Below, piece after piece: positions 1-8,186 of a stretch of 64,000 nt of DNA. Source of the stretch: Collibacillus ludicampi (GTDB lineage: Bacteria; Bacillota; Bacilli; Tumebacillales; BOQE01). Under the pieces are notes generated by a model, which saw only the letters and a list, made by a program, of their open reading frames with translations, did no database searches and had not been told where the DNA came from. The translations under genes were made by a program, and so were the position numbers. The stretch lies in contig NZ_BOQE01000002.1 of NCBI RefSeq assembly GCF_023705585.1, positions 1 through 64,000 on the forward strand. The letters run 5' to 3'. Numbering within the stretch: the stretch's first letter is position 1; every line of letters begins with the position of its first letter.

Positions 1-91
1 GAAACAAAAGAAACGGGATTGAGAGAATGAGAAAGAAGACTCCGAGCGGAAGCGACCAAAACCCCCGCTCGTCTCTCCATAACCGTTTCAA
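1..91 (-). CDS. TadE/TadG-like pseudopilin, cut by the window edge
   Basis: Only the first 30 or so codons are visible, running off the left edge. A TTG at 89-91 follows the stop of the upstream gene by a few bases, with a weak TAGGCG ribosome site. The residues include DERGFWSLP followed by a hydrophobic helix (about residues 15-30). This charged-residue, Gly, hydrophobic-helix pattern near the N terminus is typical of TadE/F/G minor pseudopilins of Tad (type IVc) pili. It is the last visible member of the minus-strand Tad operon. An ATG in another frame (M-E-R-R) is less likely because it gives no membrane segment. Partial gene, so the family call is tentative. Confidence 0.45.
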   Translation of the reverse strand, partial: MKRLWRDERGFWSLPLGVFFLILSIPFLLF

Positions 92-95
92 ACGC

Positions 96-497
96 CTACC
101 ACTCTCTTTCAAAATACGCGGTCGATTGCAAGTCGATTGTCGGGCCAAGCGGCTTCCCTCCAATCAGCGTAAGCATGAGCGGGGAAAATAAATAGTGACG
201 GTAATGAACCGTAACCGCCACTTCATCCCCTGCATAGAAATTGATCGTCACGTCCGTGCTGGGATCAAACAGAGTGACTCCAGCGTATTCGATGGGTTTC
301 CCGCTCCCCTGAATCACGTTAAGTGCTCTTTGTTCGACTGCCTGATAATCATTGGTAACAGCTGCCTTCCTTGCTGCTTCTCGTGCTGCTAATTGAACCA
401 CATCTCGTGCATCGGTAGCCGATGAGATCACCGGGATGGCAAGGAAGAGCACTAAAAAGAATGGAATGAGAAATCGAAAAACAATTAAATCTTGCAT
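96..497 (-). CDS. TadE-like minor pseudopilin, single N-terminal membrane helix
   Basis: A 133-residue protein. I start it at 497 and not at the longer ORF start (527) because AAGGGAT lies seven bases before this ATG, and the upstream gene stops at 508 so the two do not overlap. Residues 4-25 form one hydrophobic helix ending in an Ala/Ser-rich stretch. The rest is a soluble, beta-rich domain (VTINFYAGDEVAVTVHYRHY) resembling the extracellular part of TadE/TadG proteins, which act as minor pilins or pilus adaptors. It sits after TadC in the same operon. Exact assignment to TadE or TadG cannot be made by eye. Confidence 0.55.
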   Translation of the reverse strand: MQDLIVFRFLIPFFLVLFLAIPVISSATDARDVVQLAAREAARKAAVTNDYQAVEQRALNVIQGSGKPIEYAGVTLFDPSTDVTINFYAGDEVAVTVHYRHYLFSPLMLTLIGGKPLGPTIDLQSTAYFEREW

Positions 498-507
498 GGC
501 CGATCCC

Positions 508-747
508 TTAACTCTCCAATTGTCCAACCTTATCCACGATGCTTTGGAAAAAGCCTACGAATGCTGAACGAAACGTTGGAGATATCGTTAACAGGATTCC
601 TAAAATAATAAAGCATAAACCAACAACGAGGACTAGAGGGGACACGGCACCCTGTTCGTTTAGAACCACTGTATAGATCTTTTGTTGGACCTTTTCTATG
701 ACTTTTTGTTTCATCTCTTGACCTTTTTTCCATATTTTTTTGAACAT
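508..747 (-). CDS. Small single-helix membrane protein, TadE/F or pilin-like
   Basis: About 79 residues. The second ATG (747) is chosen because AGGAG lies nine bases upstream; the ATG at 756 is too close to it. The N-terminal third is basic and helical (KKIWKKGQEMKQKV), then comes NEQGAVSPLVLVVG leading into one long hydrophobic helix. A Gln-Gly-Ala junction before a hydrophobic segment resembles the processing region of Tad pseudopilins, but the Glu at +5 of classical Flp pilins is missing (Pro/Leu here), so it may not be the major pilin. It lies between TadC and the TadE-like gene with short spacers. Function is inferred from position. Confidence 0.5.
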   Translation of the reverse strand: MFKKIWKKGQEMKQKVIEKVQQKIYTVVLNEQGAVSPLVLVVGLCFIILGILLTISPTFRSAFVGFFQSIVDKVGQLES

Positions 748-770
748 AGTTTCCATCTCCTCTCATGTTT

Positions 771-1643
771 TTAAATAGCTTTGAATGAATTCATAAAGTT
801 AATCCCAGAGATCACAAATTCAAAGAATATCGACGGGCCAAGAATGAGAAAAATAACCGTGAATAGGATTTTTAAATTCACTTTTTGGATCAACTTTTCA
901 ATCTTGTTTTGTAGTTCTTCGTCTAATTCTTCGAGCATGGCTTGCAAAGCAAATTCAATCTTAGATCCATTTTTTAAGGTTTGATGAACGACGACATACA
1001 GTTTTTCGATTTCCTTAATTCCCGTTTCATCCGCAAGCCACTCAAAGGATTCATCTAATGTCGAGCGAAAATCATAACGTCGTTCAAACTGCTCCAGGAT
1101 TTTGCGAAACTCTCCCGTAGTAATCTTGATGGATTCGTGAATCGCTTGGTCAAATCGGATATCCGTTTTGACTAACAAACTTAGTGTCAATAACCAACTG
1201 CGAAATTGTCTTCGGATACCCGCTTGTCTTTGAGTTTTATATGTCCAAATCAATAGATAAGGGAACATGGTACCTATTCCCCCTAAAAGCAATCCAGCTA
1301 GAATGTGGCCTGCCAAAGACGTGTCCGAGAACAAGGACAAGGAAAATATCCCTACTCCCGCAATCATGCGGATTACTGTCACGTCGTGTGCATCCCATCC
1401 GAACGGACGTCCTGCTTGCCGAAGGTTTTTCTCCAGATTCTCTAACCCGAGTTGAGAGGGAAATACTTTTGCAAGCAGTTCCTCCAGTTTCTGTCCCCAT
1501 ACAGGACTCTTTGATGAATTAGCCATCTCAACCCCTTCCACCAGAGACAATAATGCTTGCTGCCTTTCTTCCCTCTTCATAGCGACCCCCAGGAAAGCGG
1601 AGAAAACAGCCACGGCAAACAGGAATCCAATCATGTATTCCAT
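771..1643 (-). CDS. tadC: TadC-like inner-membrane protein (T2SS F family)
   Basis: A 290-residue membrane protein. The ATG at 1643 follows AGGGGGTGAGGCG; the longer ORF start has no site. It has an N-terminal helix (3-20), a cytoplasmic region, a pair of helices around 95-140, a charged four-helix domain typical of the type II secretion F/GspF fold, and a C-terminal helix (KILFTVIFLILGPSIFFEFVI). TadB and TadC form the inner-membrane platform on which the TadA ATPase works in Tad pilus assembly. TadB lies two genes upstream, separated by a small unknown gene. Family assignment is fairly secure; the choice of TadC over TadB rests on gene order. Confidence 0.75.
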   Translation of the reverse strand: MEYMIGFLFAVAVFSAFLGVAMKREERQQALLSLVEGVEMANSSKSPVWGQKLEELLAKVFPSQLGLENLEKNLRQAGRPFGWDAHDVTVIRMIAGVGIFSLSLFSDTSLAGHILAGLLLGGIGTMFPYLLIWTYKTQRQAGIRRQFRSWLLTLSLLVKTDIRFDQAIHESIKITTGEFRKILEQFERRYDFRSTLDESFEWLADETGIKEIEKLYVVVHQTLKNGSKIEFALQAMLEELDEELQNKIEKLIQKVNLKILFTVIFLILGPSIFFEFVISGINFMNSFKAI

Positions 1644-1647
1644 CGCC

Positions 1648-2067
1648 TCACCCCCTTCCGTAAATCTGAACAAAGGTTTTTCGGTCGACATCGATCTGCA
1701 AAACATCCTTGGCTCGTAAAACCTTCATCAGCTTCCGTAATCGATTCGGGCGCCAGTTATAGAGATTGAAGAACCACAGCATGACAAGACCGGGCTTGTC
1801 ATACCACTTCAGCGGCACCCGTTTCACATGAACGGTTTCCAAGGAGTAGTCAATCGTGAGACTCCTCGCTCTCACTCGCGTCTCCTTTCGCCAAAAGTCC
1901 TGATCCTGTAATAAACTAACAAGTTTCTCATATGCCTCCTTTCGTTTTTGAAAGAACTTCTTTTTGTCAGCAAAATAAAACAGCCATCGTGGTTGATGGC
2001 TGATAAACATCTGCTTTTCTACTCTTGCCAGCACGTAGTAACCGTTGAGTCGTTTTCGCTTATACAC
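1648..2067 (-). CDS. Basic protein of unknown function between tadB and tadC
   Basis: A 139-residue, very basic and aromatic protein with no signal peptide or membrane helix. A GTG start at 2065-2067 overlaps the tadB stop (GTGTATAA), which suggests translational coupling. Residues 17-45 (KQMFISHQPRWLFYFADKKK) and the C terminus (RKTFVQIYGRG) are rich in Lys, Arg, Trp and Phe. I do not recognise the family. Its place inside the tadB-tadC pair is unusual because those genes are usually adjacent. A structural or regulatory role for the pilus platform is possible, but only by association. Confidence 0.65.
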   Translation of the reverse strand: MYKRKRLNGYYVLARVEKQMFISHQPRWLFYFADKKKFFQKRKEAYEKLVSLLQDQDFWRKETRVRARSLTIDYSLETVHVKRVPLKWYDKPGLVMLWFFNLYNWRPNRLRKLMKVLRAKDVLQIDVDRKTFVQIYGRG

Positions 2068-2941
2068 GTACTTTCACTACTTTCATGAGGTAGTAAACAC
2101 CAAAAATGATCACTGCACAGGTAAAGTAAAAGTAAATACGAATCCCTCCGTGTAAAACCGGCTCAATGCTCGGCCAGAAAAACCAGAAGATGGGAATGGG
2201 TAGAACGGATAGTCCGTACCCAATCCATCGAATACCTGCGGTTTTGGCTAAAATGGTTTTTTCTGTACCAAAATACCTTCGAATGATTGTGTTCATATCT
2301 TGATAAATCTGTACCAAACTCGAATTAGTTTCGATGGCAATGCGTGTATTTTCGGCAAGTGTTCTGTACTCAGGGATACCGGATTGCTCCGCACGGTTCC
2401 TCATGATCTCTAAGGAGGTTTTTCCTAGTGTCTCTGCTTGCATGATGATCTGCTCGCATTCGTTGGCGATGATCCGGTTTTTGCTGTTCATCCCCTGCCT
2501 AAACAGTAGTTCCACGTCCGATACGGATTGGAAGATAGAAGCTCCTAGCTCTGTCAAATCCAAGAGGCCATACCGAAACGCACTGTAGTAGCGTTGTTTT
2601 CTCCATTTTAGATAGAGAAAAGGAGTGAAAAAACCAATCAATGTGAGAAGAAGTCTCCCACCCCACCCCCATCCGTAAACAACCCCTACAAGGAATCCCA
2701 GAATCGGCGCTAGGGTCAGAACCATCATCATCTCGGTTCGGCTCGTTTTCATGCCAGCCTGATTGACCAGCTCCATAGCCACAGCCAGGGGAGACCGAAT
2801 CCGAACTTCCCGTGTTTGAGAAACTTCCAATGTTTCGCCCGCTATTCGCTCCTGCAAGGCTTGCTGCTTTTCTTGCTTTTGCGTTCGGCGCGCGACCAAT
2901 AACAAAAAGACGGACAGGAAGCATAGGAGAAAGAACGTCAT
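2060..2941 (-). CDS. tadB: TadB-like inner-membrane protein (T2SS F family)
   Basis: A 293-residue protein starting at the ATG that overlaps the cpaF stop (ATGA at 2938-2941), with AGGCGG seven bases upstream. It has an N-terminal helix (2-16), a polar region, two adjacent helices (APILGFLVGVVYGW...LLLTLIGFFTPFLYL), a cytoplasmic helical domain with LLDLTELGASIFQ as in F-type platform proteins, and two C-terminal helices. With TadC it should form the membrane platform turned by the CpaF ATPase. Tight overlap on both sides supports a single transcript. Confidence 0.75.
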   Translation of the reverse strand: MTFFLLCFLSVFLLLVARRTQKQEKQQALQERIAGETLEVSQTREVRIRSPLAVAMELVNQAGMKTSRTEMMMVLTLAPILGFLVGVVYGWGWGGRLLLTLIGFFTPFLYLKWRKQRYYSAFRYGLLDLTELGASIFQSVSDVELLFRQGMNSKNRIIANECEQIIMQAETLGKTSLEIMRNRAEQSGIPEYRTLAENTRIAIETNSSLVQIYQDMNTIIRRYFGTEKTILAKTAGIRWIGYGLSVLPIPIFWFFWPSIEPVLHGGIRIYFYFTCAVIIFGVYYLMKVVKVRV

Positions 2942-4305
2942 GCCACATCCGCCTCTCGAAGTTCTTTCGGGATCACGATCCCCCATTTCGCGCACTCTTG
3001 TAGGAAGTTCTTTGTCAGCCCATGAAAGCGCAGGCGGCCATCCGGAAGCCCTTTCTCATCAACTCCTGTCCATTCGAATGTAAACACGGGTATGAGTCGT
3101 ACCTCACCTTGATCTTTCTCGGGGTCAACTTCCGCGATCTCAGTAATCCTTCGTTTTCCTTTGAATCGTTGAATTTGAATCACCATATCGATGGTATTCC
3201 GAATGTTGGACCATATCGCATTTGATCCTAAGCGTTCTGGGGAACCACTTGCCAGATCATGAAGACGTTTTACGGCACCTAATGCTGATTTCGCGTGAAG
3301 CGTGGTTCCCACACGCCCCGATCCGGTATTCGCCGCTTGCAAGAATTGATACGACATGACTGCATCACGAACTTCTCCCACGTACAGGTCATCAATGAAC
3401 ATCCGAAGTACGTCCTTCAGGTTGATGTCTGTCCCGATTCGTCCCTTTCCTTCGGTATTCTCTTGCCGTTCCCAATACCGCATGACAAAGGGGTGAATCG
3501 GCTGAAGTTCCGGGGCTTCTTCCAGAATTCCAATCTGCTTGTCTTCCGGTGTTTTTGAGATAAGAGCGTTCATTAGAGTTGTTTTTCCCGAACCTGTACC
3601 ACCCGACAAAACAAAACCGTATCGAATTAAAGAAGCTAGATAGAGATAAAGATACGCTCGTTCATCAAAGAGTTTCTTTTCTTGCCAGAGCTGCTCCAAC
3701 GTAAAGAAGCCTAAGAATTTCCGGATGGTCACGATCGTACAAGGCTTGACCAATACCTTTCCCGTCTTTTCGTCCAAACGCTGGACACCGACCACCTCGC
3801 CTTTGACGTGTAAACGGGAACCATCAGCTAGGAATGCGTCCGTCCGAGCGTTGGAGCGGTCAAACCGGAACGGTGTCCCTTTGAGTTTCCGTTGCACCCA
3901 TTGGTTTACGTCATCATCCGATTCAAAAGTGTAATCAAAGATCTTTCTTTCCCCGTCTTTTACATACCGGATATACTGGTTCCCGGCGATTTGGATGTCC
4001 GATACCTCGGGGTCATCCATTAACTTTTGAATAATGCCGTAGCCGTAGATATGATCCAGCACTCTTTGTACCACTTGAGAATGTTGGGACGGTGGGATCT
4101 CATTGATGTTCCGCAGTAAGTCATACAACCGCAAGGACATTTCCGTTCGCGCAAGTTTTTGGGCAAATAATTCAACGTTACGCTCTAATTCGAGTAAGAG
4201 ACGGTTCGTATAGTTATTGATGTTGTCCGATTGGGCGTTTCGGGTTGATGTTTTAATGACATTATCCTGCTCCCGTTTGGCTAACTCCTGAAGCAGTTTG
4301 TTCAT
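2938..4305 (-). CDS. cpaF: CpaF/TadA-type secretion ATPase (VirB11 superfamily)
   Basis: A 455-residue hexameric secretion ATPase. Walker A is GGTGSGKTT at residues 235-243, followed by the Glu-rich Walker-B-like stretch GILEEAPELQP. Before it lies the N-terminal domain with RTDAFLADGSRLHV, typical of TadA/CpaF. The ATG overlaps the cpaB stop (ATGA at 4302-4305). CpaF drives both assembly and retraction of Tad pili. It is also the only VirB11-like ATPase seen in an operon that contains VirB4 and VirB6-like genes, so it might serve either machine. Length and motif order fit the family well. Confidence 0.9.
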   Translation of the reverse strand: MNKLLQELAKREQDNVIKTSTRNAQSDNINNYTNRLLLELERNVELFAQKLARTEMSLRLYDLLRNINEIPPSQHSQVVQRVLDHIYGYGIIQKLMDDPEVSDIQIAGNQYIRYVKDGERKIFDYTFESDDDVNQWVQRKLKGTPFRFDRSNARTDAFLADGSRLHVKGEVVGVQRLDEKTGKVLVKPCTIVTIRKFLGFFTLEQLWQEKKLFDERAYLYLYLASLIRYGFVLSGGTGSGKTTLMNALISKTPEDKQIGILEEAPELQPIHPFVMRYWERQENTEGKGRIGTDINLKDVLRMFIDDLYVGEVRDAVMSYQFLQAANTGSGRVGTTLHAKSALGAVKRLHDLASGSPERLGSNAIWSNIRNTIDMVIQIQRFKGKRRITEIAEVDPEKDQGEVRLIPVFTFEWTGVDEKGLPDGRLRFHGLTKNFLQECAKWGIVIPKELREADVA

Positions 4306-4928
4306 TTACTCCCATCTCCTTTCGAAAGCAGTTCCACACGAACCACGCCGTTCACAATGGCTTTTTGAAGGGAATTGGATTGTTCTTCGGGTACCAAAAT
4401 CCAGAGATTCGGCCCTTGGTTACTGTTCTTATCACCTTCTTCCACTTTTACAACCGGACGGTCTTTCACTTCCGTGATCTCCACATCCTGCTGTTTCTTG
4501 ATGAGCCCCACCAGGTTCACGTGATCCCCTGGCTGAATGCCGTTCCCCAGATCGTTTTTCTGAAGGGGTACGGCGATCATGACCAGACTCGGATCTTGAC
4601 GGGATGCCAGGAGTCCGGCCGGGCGATCCACGCCGGTAACGATTTCTCCCTGTCTCATTTGCGTACCGGATTGCAGAGCCATCGATGTGTATTTCCCTAC
4701 CACATCCTCCAATTTCGTAAAGGTATCCGATTGAACATCTTTCTTAGATATGGAAACCAGTTCTACATCATTTGCTGTGATCTTGGTGTATGCGGGAATA
4801 TTGGTCTTGGTCATGACGACTTTCGTCTCTTGCTTAGCTGACGAGACAAAAGAAACACTCATAAAGGCCGCCGCTAACCCTGTACCGACCGCTGCGAGAT
4901 AAAAGATCGTGGACTTTTTGATCTTCAC
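4302..4928 (-). CDS. cpaB: CpaB/RcpC-like pilus assembly protein with SAF domain
   Basis: A 208-residue protein with an N-terminal membrane anchor (residues 6-29), then a SAF domain beginning KTNIPAYTKITANDVELVSI, and a downstream region with VMIAVPLQKNDLGNGIQPGDHVNLVG, the pattern of CpaB/RcpC proteins. These stabilise the Tad secretion channel and may bind cell-wall polymers. There is no outer membrane in this kind of host, so a wall-side role is expected. It overlaps cpaF by four bases and follows the cpaE-like gene by 12 bases, which fits one transcript. Confidence 0.8.
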   Translation of the reverse strand: MKIKKSTIFYLAAVGTGLAAAFMSVSFVSSAKQETKVVMTKTNIPAYTKITANDVELVSISKKDVQSDTFTKLEDVVGKYTSMALQSGTQMRQGEIVTGVDRPAGLLASRQDPSLVMIAVPLQKNDLGNGIQPGDHVNLVGLIKKQQDVEITEVKDRPVVKVEEGDKNSNQGPNLWILVPEEQSNSLQKAIVNGVVRVELLSKGDGSK

Positions 4929-4940
4929 TCAATTTCCCCC

Positions 4941-6563
4941 CTACGCTCGTTTGAACAGACGTTGGAAAAATCCCGTTTCCTTGCGGAAGAGGGAGAAATC
5001 CAGTTCAGTTTCCATGACGTTTCCCAACATCGCTTGCAGTTTCTTTGTAAACGACGATTTCTGGTTTAATGCAATGGGTTGCCCGCTTTTCAACCGTTTC
5101 TTAATCTCCGGTGTATACGGGAGTTTCGCGGATACCGGGTAACTCGTCTTTGCCACGAGGATATCCTCTTCTTCTTTTTTGAAGTCCTTGCCCACTTGGT
5201 TCATAACCAATTTGATTTTCCCAGGATGAATGCCGATTCCATCTTGATCTCTCAACTGATGAATGAGTTCGATGGTAGACGGAAACGTGGTGATGTCATC
5301 CGTTGTGACCACGACCACTTTGCTCGCATGCTGATAGGCTTCGACAGTTCCCGTTGAGAGGAACGGTTGGCAATCAATCAGGATGAGTTGGAAGTATCGT
5401 TTGAGAATCGATAGAATCTTTCGCATGGTTTCTCCAGAAATCCCGTGAATGCTCCGACCTGCCGGAACGATGTAGACCCCTTCTTTCGTTTGATTGAGCA
5501 AATTGAAAACGGTGGACTCCGCTACCTCCTCTTCATCGAGATCTTGCCAGTGATCGGCACTGTACTTGACCCGCGTGTTACTTACGGGCGAAAGATTCCC
5601 ACGATGATCCGCATCGATCACGACGGTACGCAGCCCCAATTGTTGTTTCGCTAGGACAGCCAGATTGTATGTGATCGTAGTCTTTCCTACGCCCCCGCGC
5701 GCGCTGGTAATCGCCAGAATCTGTTGCATAGACGGCGCAAAATAGCTTTGTGTCATCCGGTTTTCGAACGCCGGATACGGAGTGTCCTCGTCCAAATAAG
5801 AAGGCACCGACGCTTTCTTTTTAAACGGCAAAAGCGATCGCTTTTTCTGCCGGTCCTCCTCAGCGCTTTCCTGACGCACAATCGGTTGCATCCTGGGGGC
5901 CGAATAGTCAGTTTTCCCCTCCGCATCCCACGGCATTTTGGTTTGCGGCCTGGATTGCGGTTGTGTGATTCTTGGATGGGAAGCTGATACTTGTGTTTCT
6001 ACGACCTGTTGTAAAGGCTTTGTTTCTATCTGCGGCACCGGTTTTGTTTCCTTTTGTGGCTCCTGCTTTTGTATTGCCGATAAACTTCTGCGGATCTTCA
6101 CTTTGCGTTCCGGTTGGGGTTCCGCAATTTCTTCCCTTTGGGGTTCTTCCAAGATCGGCTCCGTTAGTTGGGGTTCCTGTACCTGCGCTACGGCAGCCGG
6201 AGCGACTTCCTGTCTGAATGCGATGATCTCTGAAAGTCCGTATGCTTGAATGGCTCTTTCAAACGCATCCAAGGTCAGCGGAAATTTGAAACACTCCTTG
6301 ACTCCTACCGCCATGAAATTTCGCACCAATTCGACTTTCTTTTTCATCATGACGATAAAAAAGAAAGTCGCGGGAAATCGACGAATTTTTTCCGCGACAA
6401 AATCGAGGTTGATTTCTTCTGGAAGGATCACGATTTGGTGATTCGGTATTTGTTCGAGCAGTTCTTGCTCGGTTTGAATGGCCGTAACCTCATATCGTTC
6501 CCCTAGCGCTTGATAGGTGGTCTGCAAGCGTGTGGTGTTAATGTCAAAGAGCAAAACCTTCAC
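4941..6563 (-). CDS. cpaE: CpaE-like pilus localisation ATPase (receiver-like + MinD/ParA domain)
   Basis: A 540-residue protein in three parts. Residues 1-115 form a receiver-like fold without an obvious phospho-acceptor constellation. A proline/glutamate/glutamine-rich linker covers roughly 118-250. A MinD/ParA ATPase follows, with the deviant Walker A ARGGVGKTT at 288-296 and a following VVIDADHRGN. CpaE proteins place the Tad machinery at the correct cell site. A second CpaE-like gene precedes it directly (13-bp gap) but has lost its P-loop, so this copy is probably the active partner. A plasmid-partition ParA is less likely because of the receiver-like domain and the Tad context. Confidence 0.82.
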   Translation of the reverse strand: MKVLLFDINTTRLQTTYQALGERYEVTAIQTEQELLEQIPNHQIVILPEEINLDFVAEKIRRFPATFFFIVMMKKKVELVRNFMAVGVKECFKFPLTLDAFERAIQAYGLSEIIAFRQEVAPAAVAQVQEPQLTEPILEEPQREEIAEPQPERKVKIRRSLSAIQKQEPQKETKPVPQIETKPLQQVVETQVSASHPRITQPQSRPQTKMPWDAEGKTDYSAPRMQPIVRQESAEEDRQKKRSLLPFKKKASVPSYLDEDTPYPAFENRMTQSYFAPSMQQILAITSARGGVGKTTITYNLAVLAKQQLGLRTVVIDADHRGNLSPVSNTRVKYSADHWQDLDEEEVAESTVFNLLNQTKEGVYIVPAGRSIHGISGETMRKILSILKRYFQLILIDCQPFLSTGTVEAYQHASKVVVVTTDDITTFPSTIELIHQLRDQDGIGIHPGKIKLVMNQVGKDFKKEEEDILVAKTSYPVSAKLPYTPEIKKRLKSGQPIALNQKSSFTKKLQAMLGNVMETELDFSLFRKETGFFQRLFKRA

Positions 6564-6576
6564 GTTTCATCCCCCT

Positions 6577-7827
6577 TTATACCCGCTGTAGGTCTTTCAA
6601 CATGAAATAGGATTTTGTGGAAGGCAAAAGTGCCGCCAACGGAATCGCATAGGCAATAGAGCGATACACATCCGGAAGAAACGGCACATGATGAGAGGCC
6701 GGGATAGGGGCCAATTCCGATTCATCACACGGCAGATAATCAGGCATCCACTTATTCATGAATAGACGCATCGGAATTTGTCTCGTAGAGAGAAACGCCC
6801 ACATCACGCGCGACTGAAGCATCCTCGCGTGATCCATATCGGCTACGATCAAGACCTCATCGCACCGTTCCAACATATTGGATAAAAGGTCTTTTCTCCA
6901 ATTCGATGCAGTGGAAAAATCCAAGACAACCGCCTCGTAGGGCAGTTGTTCTACCGTATCCATCCATCCCACGTCCCCATACAGTCGAATTCGATCTTCT
7001 TCCGAATAAGGAGAGGTAAATGCTTCGAGACCTTGTACCGTTGTCTCGGAACCATTGATTTCTCCGTGCTCCATCAGGTCAAAAAACGATTGATTGCTCA
7101 CTTCTCTTCCAAACCAAAGATGCAGGGCTCGGTTTTCACTCAGATCAATCAGTGCGGTATGATAATCCTCTAATGCAAGCGTTGCCGCTACATTTTGTGC
7201 AATGAACGTTGAACCGCAAGAGGTTGGCGATAAAACCGCCACGATATACGGCTTATGTGTGCGCGGCAATGAAGGTGTCCATATGGACGGTCCGTCTGGT
7301 TCATCGATTTCATCCTCTTCTGCCGCGGACTGGATAGGAGCAGGACTTTCAACCTCTTGGCTTTCTTGTGCCCGTTCCATGATCGTTTCGATCTTCGTGA
7401 CAGGCACCTGTTTACGAGAATGAATACCGAGTTCCTCCAAAATTCGCTTCCGGTTCCGTGGATGTTCAATGCGATCCACGATTTCCCTAACCATATCCTC
7501 TAAAAGATCTTTTTCTTTCGGCGGGTTAAAGACAATATCAAAAATTTGACTGCTGATCGCTTCTTGAATGAGTGGATCGTTTTTGTCCAGATTACCCGCC
7601 AGAAGGATAATCTGGGGCGGTTCATCCAGGGTTGTGAGGTCAAAAATGACCTGCTCCGGTCCCAATTTGCCGGGCAAAAAAGGAGACAAAACCACAACTT
7701 GCGGCTTTGTCTCCAATACTACAGGCAGAATCCCGTCCGAATAAGGCACGACTTTGATCACGTTGCATACTTCTTGCAGCGCCTTATTCAGGGATTTTTC
7801 CTTATTGGCAACCAAAACAGTCTTCAA
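6577..7827 (-). CDS. CpaE-like protein with a degenerate P-loop
   Basis: A 416-residue protein with the same plan as the next gene: a receiver-like N-terminal domain (VVVLSPFLPGKLGPEQVI around 43-60), an acidic linker, and a MinD/ParA-like domain from about residue 192. Where the P-loop should be it reads SPTSCGSTF (200-208): the catalytic Lys and the GKT core are absent, although the surrounding fold (FIAQNVAATLALEDYHTALIDLS) is preserved. It is therefore probably a non-hydrolysing partner, perhaps of the intact CpaE encoded downstream. It is intact over its full length, with no stop or frameshift, so it is not a decaying gene. Confidence 0.75.
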   Translation of the reverse strand: MKTVLVANKEKSLNKALQEVCNVIKVVPYSDGILPVVLETKPQVVVLSPFLPGKLGPEQVIFDLTTLDEPPQIILLAGNLDKNDPLIQEAISSQIFDIVFNPPKEKDLLEDMVREIVDRIEHPRNRKRILEELGIHSRKQVPVTKIETIMERAQESQEVESPAPIQSAAEEDEIDEPDGPSIWTPSLPRTHKPYIVAVLSPTSCGSTFIAQNVAATLALEDYHTALIDLSENRALHLWFGREVSNQSFFDLMEHGEINGSETTVQGLEAFTSPYSEEDRIRLYGDVGWMDTVEQLPYEAVVLDFSTASNWRKDLLSNMLERCDEVLIVADMDHARMLQSRVMWAFLSTRQIPMRLFMNKWMPDYLPCDESELAPIPASHHVPFLPDVYRSIAYAIPLAALLPSTKSYFMLKDLQRV

Positions 7828-7846
7828 AGCATTCCCCCCTCATGAT

Positions 7847-8176
7847 TTAGTGTGGCATTACGTGCCCTCGTATCCATTCCACGATAATGGGTACCATGAC
7901 CGAAAATCCCGTCATGAGAAACGCACCGGCAATGTTTCCCCATCCCCATCGTTTGATTTTCGAATCGTTGGCAACGAGGCCAAACAATACGAGGATAATA
8001 CCGAAAAAACACACAAAAACCGCGAGAACCACGATGATGGAGATCACTAATTCGTAACCGCTGATTCCCCCGTGAATCCAGTGATTCACGACGGTCGAAA
8101 TCGAAGGGATGTTTCCGTGGTTTGCGGCTTTCAACACATCTTCCGGATTCACCGCAGGTAGATTTGTTGGATTCAT
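7847..8176 (-). CDS. Small two-helix membrane protein of the secretion operon
   Basis: A 109-residue protein with a polar N-terminal 40 residues and two hydrophobic helices (ELVISIIVVLAVFVCFFGIILVLFGLV and a second near 80-100), separated by a short basic loop (NDSKIKRWGWGN). The two-helix plan resembles VirB2/TrbC-type pilins or small channel subunits, but there is no cleavable signal peptide as in the gene at 14869. It lies between the CpaE-like genes and the wall hydrolase, at the join of the T4SS and Tad halves of the operon. I cannot assign it to a family. Confidence 0.6.
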   Translation of the reverse strand: MNPTNLPAVNPEDVLKAANHGNIPSISTVVNHWIHGGISGYELVISIIVVLAVFVCFFGIILVLFGLVANDSKIKRWGWGNIAGAFLMTGFSVMVPIIVEWIRGHVMPH

Positions 8177-8186
8177 GTCACCCTCC

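Noticed and set aside
5938-6249. Long plus-strand frames opposite the cpaE linker
   Set aside because: They are antisense to a low-complexity Pro/Gln/Glu linker, which opens other frames by composition alone.
4941-7827. Plasmid partition (ParA/ParB) locus
   Set aside because: Both proteins have a receiver-like N-terminal domain and sit in the Tad operon; no ParB gene or parS-like array follows.
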